Shown in pieces: positions 45,087 to 52,442 of a DNA stretch of 52,442 nucleotides. Source of the DNA: Ignavibacteria bacterium (GTDB taxonomy: Bacteria > Bacteroidota > Ignavibacteria > Tepidaquicellales > Tepidaquicellaceae); contig JAQTLX010000005.1 in NCBI GenBank assembly GCA_028714695.1, positions 157,382 through 209,823 of the forward strand, written 5' to 3'. The notes beneath the pieces were generated by a model. It did not search any database and was not told the DNA's origin. It was given only the letters and a program-made list of their open reading frames with translations. Within the stretch, counting starts at the first letter, position 1. Every line of letters begins with the position of its first letter. The translations under genes and the position numbers were made by a program.

Positions 45087-46828
45087 CTGTCAGTGAAAAC
45101 GGTTTTTTTTGATTGTTCGCTATCTGTCAACTTGATTAGATTTTCCACAATTTCCTCGCCCTTTGCTGTACTCTCACCGAGATACTTAGCGAGATTTTGA
45201 GCCAACGTAATCTGATGCTGCAAAAGTTCTTCGGCTTTGCCGAGTGTTTCAACTTTTAGCGTATTTAATTTTTTATTGTCATCGACATTTTTTGTTACAT
45301 CCACGAATATGCCGACATATTGTTTATCTTCTTTTAATTTATAAAGCAACTGATGGCAGACAATATTATATTTGCCGTGATTGACGGTCACTTCAATGAG
45401 ATCGTCGGCGCCTTCGGAAAGTTTTTCAAAATCATCGGGGTCTATAAGGTAAGAAATCGGTTTACCGTAGATGGATTCGGAGCATACAAAGAATTTCCTG
45501 AATGAAGGATTCATGGATATAATGTTCAGAAATTCATCGAGTATAACAATTCCGTTCGGGCTTGTCTGAATAATCTTATCGGTTCTTTGTTCGGCAAGAC
45601 GTCTCATATAGGGTATGCACATATCAATCTGTGCCATACCTGAAAGCACGGCTTTTGCTTTTTCGCGGCACGAAGAATAACCGCAGGCGCCGCAATTGAG
45701 TTCGTCATCGGCGGAATATTTTCCCGTTTGTTCAAGGATTTTCCTTATTTCTTCTTCCGAGTAAACATCGTCATTGCCGATCTTATTGGATTTGAAATTA
45801 GTATAAATGTTAACTTCTCTTATATCTTTTTCAATTTTGATTTCATCGCGTCCGCAGTAATCAAGAAGTTTCAATCTTCTTTCGAAGAGATTTTTCTCCG
45901 AAGTTATACCGGGTCCATTAATACATCCCATTTCGCAGAACAGCGGTTCAACAAGGAAGTTACTGTCGTTTTCGCGGAGCATATCGAGAATTTCCTGAAT
46001 TCTGCTTTGTCCGCTGATAGAAACCGTATAACGCGAATGAACGTCTTCGTCGAGGCTGCCTGTTTTTATCAGACCGCTTATAAGGGGAAATGTTTTAGAG
46101 TAACCGTTAGGAACTTCATCGAAACAACTTGCTTCAAGCCTTTCGAGCGAAATTTTTTCGTCATCGAAAAGTTCTTTAACTTCATCGAAGGTAAGCACGC
46201 AATCCACGAGTCCGGCATTTTCAGGGCGTTCCGCTTCTTCTTTTTTAGCAAGGCACGGTCCGACGAACACAACCCTGGTATCGTCTCCGTATGTTTCTTT
46301 TATAATTTTCGCGTGGGCTATCATAGGCGAAGCGACTTTGACGAGATTTTTCACGAGCGACGGATAATATTTCTCTACATAGTTCACAAAGACAGGACAC
46401 GCAGTGCACAGGTGAGATTTTTTAATGTCTCTATCGGCGGCTTTTTTTGTTTCTTTCGCCACATAGTAAGCGCCGACAGCGGTTTCGGCGACATACGCGA
46501 ATCCGAGTTTACGGAATGCGGACGGAATTCTGTCGACCTCCCAATCTTCGAAAATGGATGCAAAAGAAGGAGCAACGCTGACGGCAATCTTTTCGCCGCT
46601 TGCAAGAATTTCCTTTATCTTAAGAATATCTTTCCTGTATGTTCTTGCATGCTGGGGGCATTCCCTCACGCAGTTGCCGCATTCAATGCATTTCTTTTCG
46701 TCAACATAAGTCTGGTCATTCTTCATTTTTATCGCTTTAACAGGACACACTCTAAGACACCTGTAGCAATCGGTGCAGCGCGCTTTGTTTGTAAATATTA
46801 TCCTGTTTTCAATGAATTCCGATTTCAT
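45056..46828 (-). CDS. hydS: Sensory-type [FeFe]-hydrogenase homologue with PAS domain (HydS-like, group C)
   Basis: The protein is 590 residues. Two [4Fe-4S] ferredoxin motifs (C18-C28 and C47-C57) lead into an H-cluster domain. Its motifs are divergent: CTACP (C141, C144), GPCLAKKEEA (C192) and FCEMGCINGPG (C302). All four probable ligand cysteines remain, but the proton-relay cysteine of the catalytic SCCP motif is alanine (A143). A further cluster motif CGACGYSSC (C379, C382, C387) precedes a PAS domain (about 415-530) and a helical tail. This fits the H2- or redox-sensing hydrogenases found beside catalytic ones. It follows hydA by 49 bp and is coupled to the phosphatase. Confidence 0.88.
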   Translation of the reverse strand: MKSEFIENRIIFTNKARCTDCYRCLRVCPVKAIKMKNDQTYVDEKKCIECGNCVRECPQHARTYRKDILKIKEILASGEKIAVSVAPSFASIFEDWEVDRIPSAFRKLGFAYVAETAVGAYYVAKETKKAADRDIKKSHLCTACPVFVNYVEKYYPSLVKNLVKVASPMIAHAKIIKETYGDDTRVVFVGPCLAKKEEAERPENAGLVDCVLTFDEVKELFDDEKISLERLEASCFDEVPNGYSKTFPLISGLIKTGSLDEDVHSRYTVSISGQSRIQEILDMLRENDSNFLVEPLFCEMGCINGPGITSEKNLFERRLKLLDYCGRDEIKIEKDIREVNIYTNFKSNKIGNDDVYSEEEIRKILEQTGKYSADDELNCGACGYSSCREKAKAVLSGMAQIDMCIPYMRRLAEQRTDKIIQTSPNGIVILDEFLNIISMNPSFRKFFVCSESIYGKPISYLIDPDDFEKLSEGADDLIEVTVNHGKYNIVCHQLLYKLKEDKQYVGIFVDVTKNVDDNKKLNTLKVETLGKAEELLQHQITLAQNLAKYLGESTAKGEEIVENLIKLTDSEQSKKTVFTDRWHKDIHTSK

Positions 46829-46877
46829 TTTTTTGTCTTATAAATTAAAAAAGAATTCCCCGCATTAATAATATGAA

Positions 46878-48884
46878 TTATATTTTGCTTTTCATCTCCT
46901 CGAGTTTTCTTTCAAGAGTATCTATAGCCTTTTTAATCGTGCATTTCGAGAGTTTTTCGCTGCCGATACTTATACCGGGACCGTTATCGCAATTTTCAAA
47001 ACAAAATGTCGCTTTAACGTTTACGCAGTCGCTTAATCCTTTTTCGCCGATATAATTAATCATTTTATGCAGGATATCCTGAGAGCCTTTAAGATAGCAA
47101 CTTGTACCTACACATACATTAACATCAAGAGTTTCATCACCGTTACCTTTTATGAGACTAATTTCCTCTTCTAGTATTCTTTTTCTGTTCTTATATTCCG
47201 TGTGCAGAAGAATGTGTGCTTTGTGTTCGCCTTTATCAAGTACATTCTCATACAACTCTTTAATATACGGGTTATCCTGCGATTTATGGAGTTGGAGCAT
47301 TTTATCGGCTTCATACAGGCCTTTTGCGCGTCTTTTCCTCGTTTCGTCATCAAAACAGACAGGCTGCCCTGCTCCTCCGACGCAGCCGCCGGGGCATGCC
47401 ATAACTTCTATAAAGTCGAATTTCTTCCCGCTTTCTTTTATTTTAGAAAGAAGCGACTTTGCATTTTTTAATCCGTAAACTACAGCCGTTCTGTGTACAT
47501 TTCCGTTTATTCCGATTTCTATTTCTTTTATACCGTCATTATCTCTGACTTCTTTAAAATCTACCTTGCTGTTATATCCGTTATTGGTTTCGCCCTGAAG
47601 ATATCGCAATACGGCTTCGGTCACACCGCCTGAATTTCCAAAGATAATCCCCGCTCCGGTTTTAAAGCCGTAGGGCATATCGAATGATTCGGGAAAGAGA
47701 GAAGCAAAATCTATTCCCGCCTGTTTTATCATCATTCCGAGTTCCTGAGTCGTCAAGACATAATCAACGTCTTTTGTTTTCTTATCGTCTTTGAACGCTT
47801 CGAATTTTTTTGCAGTACAGGGCATAATGGAAACAACAACTATATTTTCCTTCTTGATATTCAATGATTCGGGAAGCGTTTCTTTTATAACGGCTCCGAG
47901 CATTTGCTGGGGCGATTTGCAAGTTGAAAGGTTGTTAAGATATTCGGGATAATACTGTTCGGCGTATTTGACCCAAGCCGGGCAGCATGATGACATAAGC
48001 GGAAGATTTTTATTTTCCGTGAGTCTTGTTTTCAGTTCTTTTGCTTCCTCCATAACCGTAAGGTCAGCGGAGAAAGACGTATCATATACATATTTGAATC
48101 CGAGCATTTTCAGCGCGGCGGTTATTTGTCCGGCGAGAATTTCGCCCGAGTTAATATTGAACATTTCGCCTATTGCGACCCTTACGGCGGGGGCAATCTG
48201 TGCTACAACGATTTTTTCCTTATTATCGAGTTCTTTCCACACTTCATCGTTCTGTATTTTCGGCATAATAGCGTTTGTAGGGCATACTCTCGCGCACTGA
48301 CCGCAATCGACGCATTCGACTTTTCCGAGACCTTTATTGAATGCGGGCATAACGGCTACATCGGAGCCTCTGTATGCAAAATCAATCGCGCCAATTCCCT
48401 GAATTTCTTCGCATGCTCTGACGCAGTCGCCGCACAGGATGCATTTATTTGGATCTCTAACCAGGGCTTCGGAAGAATAATCTGGAGGAATATTCTTAGT
48501 TGTGGATTTATAGCGGATTTCCGAAACCCCGAGTTTGTTAGAGAGTTCCTGTAATTTGCAGGAAGAACTTTTCGGACACGACGTACAGGATCTGTCGTGA
48601 TTCGCGAGGAGTAGTTCCAAAGAAATTTTTCTTATATCTCGAATTTCTTTCGTGTGCGTTTGTATTTTCATTCCCGCTTCCGGTTTCACGGAACAACTTG
48701 ACAGCAGACCGCGTCCCTCGATATCCACGAGGCAGAGCCTGCAAGCGCCGTAAACGCTGAGTTCCGAATGATAACAGAAAGTAGGTATTTCTATATTTGC
48801 TTTTCTTATTACTTCAAGCAGATTTCTTTCGCCGTTAAAACTTGTTTCTCTTCCGTTTATATATAATATATTTTTGGTCTCCAT
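46878..48884 (-). CDS. hydA: [FeFe] hydrogenase catalytic subunit of the trimeric HydABC type
   Basis: The protein is 668 residues. N-terminal [2Fe-2S] ligands are C37, C48, C51 and C64. A His-Cys [4Fe-4S] cluster (H96, C100, C103, C109) and two ferredoxin clusters (from C148 and C191) follow. The H-cluster motifs are canonical: SSCCPAW (C300, C301), MPCTAKKFE (C356) and MACPGGCVGGAG (C497, C501), including the proton-relay C300. A C-terminal thioredoxin-like [2Fe-2S] domain (about 580-650) matches the HydA of bifurcating HydABC. It should evolve or oxidise H2 with NAD(H) and ferredoxin. It lies 4 bp from hydB. Confidence 0.95.
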   Translation of the reverse strand: METKNILYINGRETSFNGERNLLEVIRKANIEIPTFCYHSELSVYGACRLCLVDIEGRGLLSSCSVKPEAGMKIQTHTKEIRDIRKISLELLLANHDRSCTSCPKSSSCKLQELSNKLGVSEIRYKSTTKNIPPDYSSEALVRDPNKCILCGDCVRACEEIQGIGAIDFAYRGSDVAVMPAFNKGLGKVECVDCGQCARVCPTNAIMPKIQNDEVWKELDNKEKIVVAQIAPAVRVAIGEMFNINSGEILAGQITAALKMLGFKYVYDTSFSADLTVMEEAKELKTRLTENKNLPLMSSCCPAWVKYAEQYYPEYLNNLSTCKSPQQMLGAVIKETLPESLNIKKENIVVVSIMPCTAKKFEAFKDDKKTKDVDYVLTTQELGMMIKQAGIDFASLFPESFDMPYGFKTGAGIIFGNSGGVTEAVLRYLQGETNNGYNSKVDFKEVRDNDGIKEIEIGINGNVHRTAVVYGLKNAKSLLSKIKESGKKFDFIEVMACPGGCVGGAGQPVCFDDETRKRRAKGLYEADKMLQLHKSQDNPYIKELYENVLDKGEHKAHILLHTEYKNRKRILEEEISLIKGNGDETLDVNVCVGTSCYLKGSQDILHKMINYIGEKGLSDCVNVKATFCFENCDNGPGISIGSEKLSKCTIKKAIDTLERKLEEMKSKI

Positions 48885-48888
48885 TTAT

Positions 48889-50787
48889 CTATGCTCCAAT
48901 TTCTATTGCTTTAAGTTTGCAGGAATCTATACATGCTCCGCATTTAATACATAATTTTTCGTCAATTTTGTGCGCCTTTTTCTTTTCGCCGCTTATAGCG
49001 TGGACAGGACATACTTTAATACACATACCGCATCCTTTGCATTTTTCTTCAATAATCTCGGGGGTTAAAAGCGCTTTGCAATTTTTAGTAGGGCATCTTT
49101 TCTGAATAACGTGCGCGTCATACTCTTCCCTGAACTGTTTAATAGTAGAGAGCACCGGATTCGGCGCTGTTTTGCCGAGACCGCACAGCGAGCCTTTCTG
49201 GACAGCCGTACCGAGTTGTTCAAGCAGGTCTATAGTTTCAAGCGTAGCGTTTCCTGCAATAATATCATCGAGCATCATCAGCATTTGTTTCGTTCCTTCT
49301 CTGCAGAGCACGCATTTGCCGCATGATTCGCTTTGCGTAAATTTCATAAAGAATCTGGCGATTTGCACCATGCACGTTTCATTATTCATAACAACAAGAC
49401 CGCCCGAGCCGACCATAGCGCCAATGCTTTTAAGCGAATCGAAATCAAGCGGAAGGTCAAGATGTTCCTGAGTAAGGCAGCCGCCTGACGGACCGCCGAT
49501 TTGCACAGCCTTAAATCCTTTACCGTCGAATTCACCGTTATTGGCAGTTACACCGCCGCCGATATTATAAATAATTTCTCTAAGTGTAGTTCCGAAAGGC
49601 ACTTCTATAAGTCCCGTATTCATTACGTGTCCCGTAAGCGCGAATGTTTTTGTACCTGGAGAAGTTTGAGTTCCTTTTTTCCGATATTCAGACGCGCCGT
49701 CTTTAATAATCATCGGTACGGAAGCAAGTGTTTCAACATTATTTATAACAGTAGGCTTGCCCCATAAACCGCTTTGCGCGGGGAACGGCGGTTTCGGATT
49801 CGGCATACCTCTTTTACCTTCAATGGATGACATAAGCGCGGTTTCTTCGCCGCAGACAAACGCGCCGGCGCCTTCCATAACATGAATATTAAATTTCATA
49901 CCGGTACCGAAGACATCGTCACCGAGCAGACCCGCTTCTTTTGCTTTCTCGACAGCATTGCGGATTCTTTTAACTGCAAGCGGGTATTCAAGTCTTACAT
50001 AAACATATCCTTCGTCAGCGCCAATCGCTTTTCCTGCAATCAGCATTCCTTCTATAACTGCATGAGGGTTGCCTTCCATAATACTTCTATCCATAAACGC
50101 GCCCGGGTCGCCTTCATCGCCGTTACAGATTATAAATTTCTTTTCGGAATTTTCAGCCCGAGCAAAAGCCCATTTTTTCCCTGTAGGAAATCCCCCGCCT
50201 CCTCTGCCTCTTAAGCCAGCGACAGTTATTTCTTCGCAAATTTGCTGGGGAGACATTTTCAAATACGCTTTCTCGGCAGCGGAATATCCGCCGAGATAAA
50301 TATATTCATTTATATCGGAAGGGTTTATATATCCGCAGTGTTCAAGAACCGTTCTGCTTTGTCTTTTATAAAACTCAATATCTTTATGAGTGCGGCATAT
50401 TTTTCCGCTATGCGGGTCAACGAACAGAAGTCTTTCGACTGGACGATTATTGATAACGGTTTCATCAACTATTTCATCTACATCTTCGGGTTTAACTTTA
50501 ACATAGAATGTATTTCCTTCAATTGTGACGAGCGGACCCATCTGACAGAAACCCTGACAACCGCTTTCGGTGACGAAAGTAGTATCGGAATTAATGCTTT
50601 CGTTATGCAGGTCAAGTGTTACATTGAGATTTTTTTCCTTTATAACTTCTATGAATCTGTTATATACTTTAAGCGCGCCATTTGCAACGCAGCCTGTTCC
50701 GGCGCATATAATAATTCTTGTTTTTATGGAATCTTTTTTAGATTGAAATTCTTTTCTTGTTTTTTCCAGATCAATTAGAGAGTTCAT
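48889..50787 (-). CDS. hydB: HydB subunit: FMN/NADH-binding (NuoF-like) component of bifurcating hydrogenase
   Basis: The protein is 632 residues. An N-terminal thioredoxin-like [2Fe-2S] domain has C28, C33, C77 and C81. The NuoF core with RGRGGGGFPTGKKW and the NADH/FMN segments CNGDEGDPGAF and CGEETALMSSIEG follows. CGKCVLCREG binds the NuoF [4Fe-4S] cluster. Two extra C-terminal ferredoxin motifs, CKGCGMCIKVCP and CIKCGACIDSC, distinguish it from complex I NuoF. The FMN here is the proposed bifurcation site in HydABC enzymes. Its start overlaps hydC by 17 bp. Confidence 0.95.
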   Translation of the reverse strand: MNSLIDLEKTRKEFQSKKDSIKTRIIICAGTGCVANGALKVYNRFIEVIKEKNLNVTLDLHNESINSDTTFVTESGCQGFCQMGPLVTIEGNTFYVKVKPEDVDEIVDETVINNRPVERLLFVDPHSGKICRTHKDIEFYKRQSRTVLEHCGYINPSDINEYIYLGGYSAAEKAYLKMSPQQICEEITVAGLRGRGGGGFPTGKKWAFARAENSEKKFIICNGDEGDPGAFMDRSIMEGNPHAVIEGMLIAGKAIGADEGYVYVRLEYPLAVKRIRNAVEKAKEAGLLGDDVFGTGMKFNIHVMEGAGAFVCGEETALMSSIEGKRGMPNPKPPFPAQSGLWGKPTVINNVETLASVPMIIKDGASEYRKKGTQTSPGTKTFALTGHVMNTGLIEVPFGTTLREIIYNIGGGVTANNGEFDGKGFKAVQIGGPSGGCLTQEHLDLPLDFDSLKSIGAMVGSGGLVVMNNETCMVQIARFFMKFTQSESCGKCVLCREGTKQMLMMLDDIIAGNATLETIDLLEQLGTAVQKGSLCGLGKTAPNPVLSTIKQFREEYDAHVIQKRCPTKNCKALLTPEIIEEKCKGCGMCIKVCPVHAISGEKKKAHKIDEKLCIKCGACIDSCKLKAIEIGA

Positions 50788-51283
50788 TTACTTCCTCCGT
50801 TTCATATATTTGGTCGATAGCCGTGTTAATTTTTTCAGGTGTCATAAGCGGATGAACTGTTTCATTTATAACGACCACTGGTGCAATACCGCAAGCGCCG
50901 AGGCATGAAACTGTTTCAAGAGTAAAGAGCATATCCGCCGTTGTATTTTTTTCTTCGGTTACATTCAGGCGTTTTTTAATCGCATCGATAATCTTATGCG
51001 AATTTTTCACATGGCAGGCAGTGCCGTCGCATACGCGTATTATATATTTTCCTTTAGGTTTAAGGGCGAAATGCGAATAGAACGTCGCCACGCCGTAAAC
51101 TCTGGCTGGCGAGAGATCCAGAGATATTGCAATAAATATAAGAACTTCTTCGGGGAGGTATCTGTACTCTTCCTGAACCTCCTGAAGAATAGGAATAAGT
51201 TTGTTAGCGCTGTAAGAATGTTTTTCCATGATTTCGCAGACTTTGGAAAATTTCCTTGCATTTAAAAATTGTTTATCGCTCAT
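50771..51283 (-). CDS. hydC: HydC subunit: NuoE-like [2Fe-2S] protein
   Basis: The protein is 170 residues. The NuoE-type helical N-terminus (IPILQEVQEEYRYLPEEV) is followed by a thioredoxin-like domain with [2Fe-2S] ligands C85, C90, C127 and C131 (CDGTAC, CLGAC). It is the small subunit of the HydABC hydrogenase. It begins six bases after the rex stop and overlaps hydB, so rex and hydCBA form one transcript. Confidence 0.94.
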   Translation of the reverse strand: MSDKQFLNARKFSKVCEIMEKHSYSANKLIPILQEVQEEYRYLPEEVLIFIAISLDLSPARVYGVATFYSHFALKPKGKYIIRVCDGTACHVKNSHKIIDAIKKRLNVTEEKNTTADMLFTLETVSCLGACGIAPVVVINETVHPLMTPEKINTAIDQIYETEEVNELSN

Positions 51284-51289
51284 AAAGTT

Positions 51290-51952
51290 TTAATTAGATT
51301 CGCTGTATTTTTTTTCTTTATCGGTAATTTCTTTTAATCTTCTTTTTATGTGTGAAATGTCTGATGACAATTCAGCATTTTCGACATAGATATTATCGGG
51401 AACGTCAAGATGGCGGGGGGCAAAATTCCAGATTGCTCTAATGCCGCTTAGAATCATAAGTTCGGCGATTTCCTGCGCTTCATCCGCCGGAGCCGTGATA
51501 ATGCCTATATGAATTTTCATTCTGTAAGTCAGGTCGACCATCTTATCGATATGAAGAATCGGAACGTTGAAAATATTTCCATCGATTTTATTGCGGTCCT
51601 TATCGAAAGCAACGACTATATTCAGACCGTACTTTTTAAAATTTTCATAACCAAGGAATGCTTTGCCGAGGTTTCCGGCTCCGACCAAAATAGCGCTGCT
51701 CATGTCATCCCAGTTGAGATGTTTTTCAATACTATGAATTAATTCATCCACATTGTAACCTGTTTTAGGTTTACCGACAATTCCCGTAATTCCGATATCT
51801 TTTCTGATTTGGACGGAATCCAGTTTGAGGTCATTGGCAATAGTAGTACAGGAAATGCTTGCTATGCCTTTTCTTTTCGCTTCGTGAAGATATTCAAGAT
51901 ACTTAGGTAATCTTCTAAGCGTAGGAGCAGGTGTAGGTTTAATTGTACTCAT
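51290..51952 (-). CDS. rex: Redox-sensing transcriptional repressor Rex
   Basis: The protein is 220 residues when started at the ATG 51952 (MSTIKPTPAP); a longer frame to 51988 would run into the upstream palindrome. The N-terminal winged helix includes ANDLKLDSVQIRKDI. The Rossmann domain AILVGAGNLGKAF binds NADH/NAD+, and the conserved FDxD-like AFDKDRNKID and IWNFAPRHLDVP segments follow. Rex releases DNA when NADH is high, so it would derepress hydrogenase under reducing conditions. As first gene of the hyd operon it is probably autoregulated. Confidence 0.93.
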   Translation of the reverse strand: MSTIKPTPAPTLRRLPKYLEYLHEAKRKGIASISCTTIANDLKLDSVQIRKDIGITGIVGKPKTGYNVDELIHSIEKHLNWDDMSSAILVGAGNLGKAFLGYENFKKYGLNIVVAFDKDRNKIDGNIFNVPILHIDKMVDLTYRMKIHIGIITAPADEAQEIAELMILSGIRAIWNFAPRHLDVPDNIYVENAELSSDISHIKRRLKEITDKEKKYSESN

Positions 51953-51988
51953 AACAGATAAATTTAAGCATTTATAAAGATAAAACAT

Positions 51989-52010
51989 TATCGATATAAT
52001 TATATCGATA
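51989..52010 (-). promoter_or_regulatory. 22-bp perfect palindrome, candidate operator for the rex-hyd operon
   Basis: The inverted repeat has arms TATCGATATAA and TTATATCGATA with no mismatch. It starts two bases downstream of a probable -10 element and ends 37 bases before the rex ATG, so it should cover the transcription start. It does not match the usual Rex site TTGTGAA-N4-TTCACAA, so the binding protein is uncertain. Confidence 0.65.
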
Positions 52011-52012
52011 TA

Positions 52013-52041
52013 AAAATACTCATACTAATATTTTTTGTCAA
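52013..52041 (-). promoter_or_regulatory. Sigma-70-like promoter of the rex-hydCBA operon
   Basis: On the minus strand TTGACA (52036-52041) and TATTTT (52013-52018) are separated by exactly 17 bases. It is the clearest promoter-like element I found in the window, and it sits directly upstream of the palindrome. Confidence 0.65.
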
Positions 52042-52084
52042 GTCGGATTTTGGTTATTAGTTTTGAGAAAAACAGAAAAACCCT

Positions 52085-52442
52085 CTGCCACGGATTAGCA
52101 CGAATTTCACGAAGAAAGAGCATGTTCCATATCCCGCGGGAGAGAGCGAAAAAAAGATAGAACAAAACCTCTGCCACGGATTAGCACGAATTTCACGAAC
52201 AAAGAGCATGTTCCATATCCCGCGGGAAAGAGCGGAAAGAAAGATAGAGCAAAACTTCAGCCACAGATTAGCACGAATTTCAAGAACAAAGAGCAATTTA
52301 TATATCCTCGCATCAACTCACCTCACCACGGCGAGCCTGCAGTCGCGGGAAAGAACGGAAAAAAAGATAGAGCAAAACTTCTGCCACGGATTAGCACGAA
52401 TTTCACGAACAAAGAGCATGTTCCATATCCCGCGGGAAAGAG
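52085..52442. repeat. Direct-repeat array of family C at the right edge
   Basis: Four copies starting at 52085, 52171, 52258 and 52381 (spacing 86, 87 and 123 bp) begin CTGCCACGGATTAGCACGAA or a close variant. They contain ATATCCCGCGGGAAAGAG and end GATAGAGCAAAACTT. The third copy carries a different 37-bp longer interior (ATATCCTCG...CGAGCCTGCAGTCG). The last is cut by the window end. Scattered relatives lie at about 1.9-2.1, 16.6 and 38.5 kb. No gene is visible between rex and the window end. Confidence 0.88.

Noticed and set aside
45728..46843. 371-codon open frame on the plus strand
   Set aside because: It is antisense to hydS, which has clear cluster and H-domain motifs. The composition (Phe-, Arg- and Ser-rich) is that of a shadow frame.
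48889..51283. Complex I fragment (nuoE/nuoF/nuoG)
   Set aside because: The downstream large subunit has complete H-cluster motifs and HydB has extra C-terminal ferredoxin clusters, so this is a HydABC hydrogenase.

Overview
The window looks like chromosome from an anaerobic or facultatively anaerobic bacterium of the Bacteroidota / Chlorobiota / Ignavibacteriota assemblage. This placement rests on secreted proteins with signal peptides ending in SQ, GQ or AQ, paired M16 proteases, a FucP-type sugar porter beside a ROK kinase, moderate GC with AT-rich intergenic DNA, and many palindromic intergenic repeats. It is inference from gene content; there is no rRNA or other phylogenetic marker, and I saw no tRNA, phage, insertion-sequence transposase or true CRISPR array.

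Left part (1-13 kb). A secreted M28 peptidase follows an array of 49-bp repeats. Next is a tight lysine/diaminopimelate operon (dapE-asd-lysC-dapB-dapA-dapD-lysA-like) using the succinylase branch. A convergent class I aminotransferase shares its terminator and is a candidate for the missing DapC step; no dapF is present. Then come a sugar permease and ROK sugar kinase pair.

Middle part (13-36 kb). This holds an NtrC-type sigma-54 response regulator with its membrane histidine kinase, an enoyl-CoA hydratase, a trypsin-like protease fused to TPRs, and sdhA and sdhB separated by an exported protein and lacking a visible membrane anchor. Two adjacent exported proteins of the erythromycin-esterase / TraB-TIKI-like type follow, then a 1.2-kb palindromic repeat block with a 347-bp higher-order period. 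Beyond it are an active/inactive M16 protease pair with a membrane protein, a small exported protein made of six KYKSEA repeats, a large exported unknown, a livKH fragment of a branched-chain amino acid transporter, and an ornithine cyclodeaminase/alanine dehydrogenase family enzyme.

Right part (36.4-52 kb), all on the minus strand. One cluster, hdrC-hdrB-hdrA-flxD-flxC-flxB-flxA, encodes an NADH-linked heterodisulfide-reductase-type electron-bifurcating complex. The other, rex-hydC-hydB-hydA-hydS-PP2C, encodes a trimeric [FeFe] hydrogenase, an NADH-sensing repressor, a PAS-containing sensory [FeFe]-hydrogenase homologue and a SpoIIE-type phosphatase. Together they look like a redox-balancing module that trades electrons among NADH, ferredoxin, H2 and an unidentified disulfide-type acceptor. 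NADH would be read by Rex and H2 (or redox state) by the HydS-phosphatase pair. A clear promoter followed directly by a 22-bp perfect palindrome lies upstream of rex.

Several dispersed intergenic repeat families recur at both ends and between operons. The most striking are the 49-bp GCCCC/GGGGC arrays, the 25.9-27.06 kb block, and an 86-bp-period array at the right end with relatives at 2.0, 16.6 and 38.5 kb.
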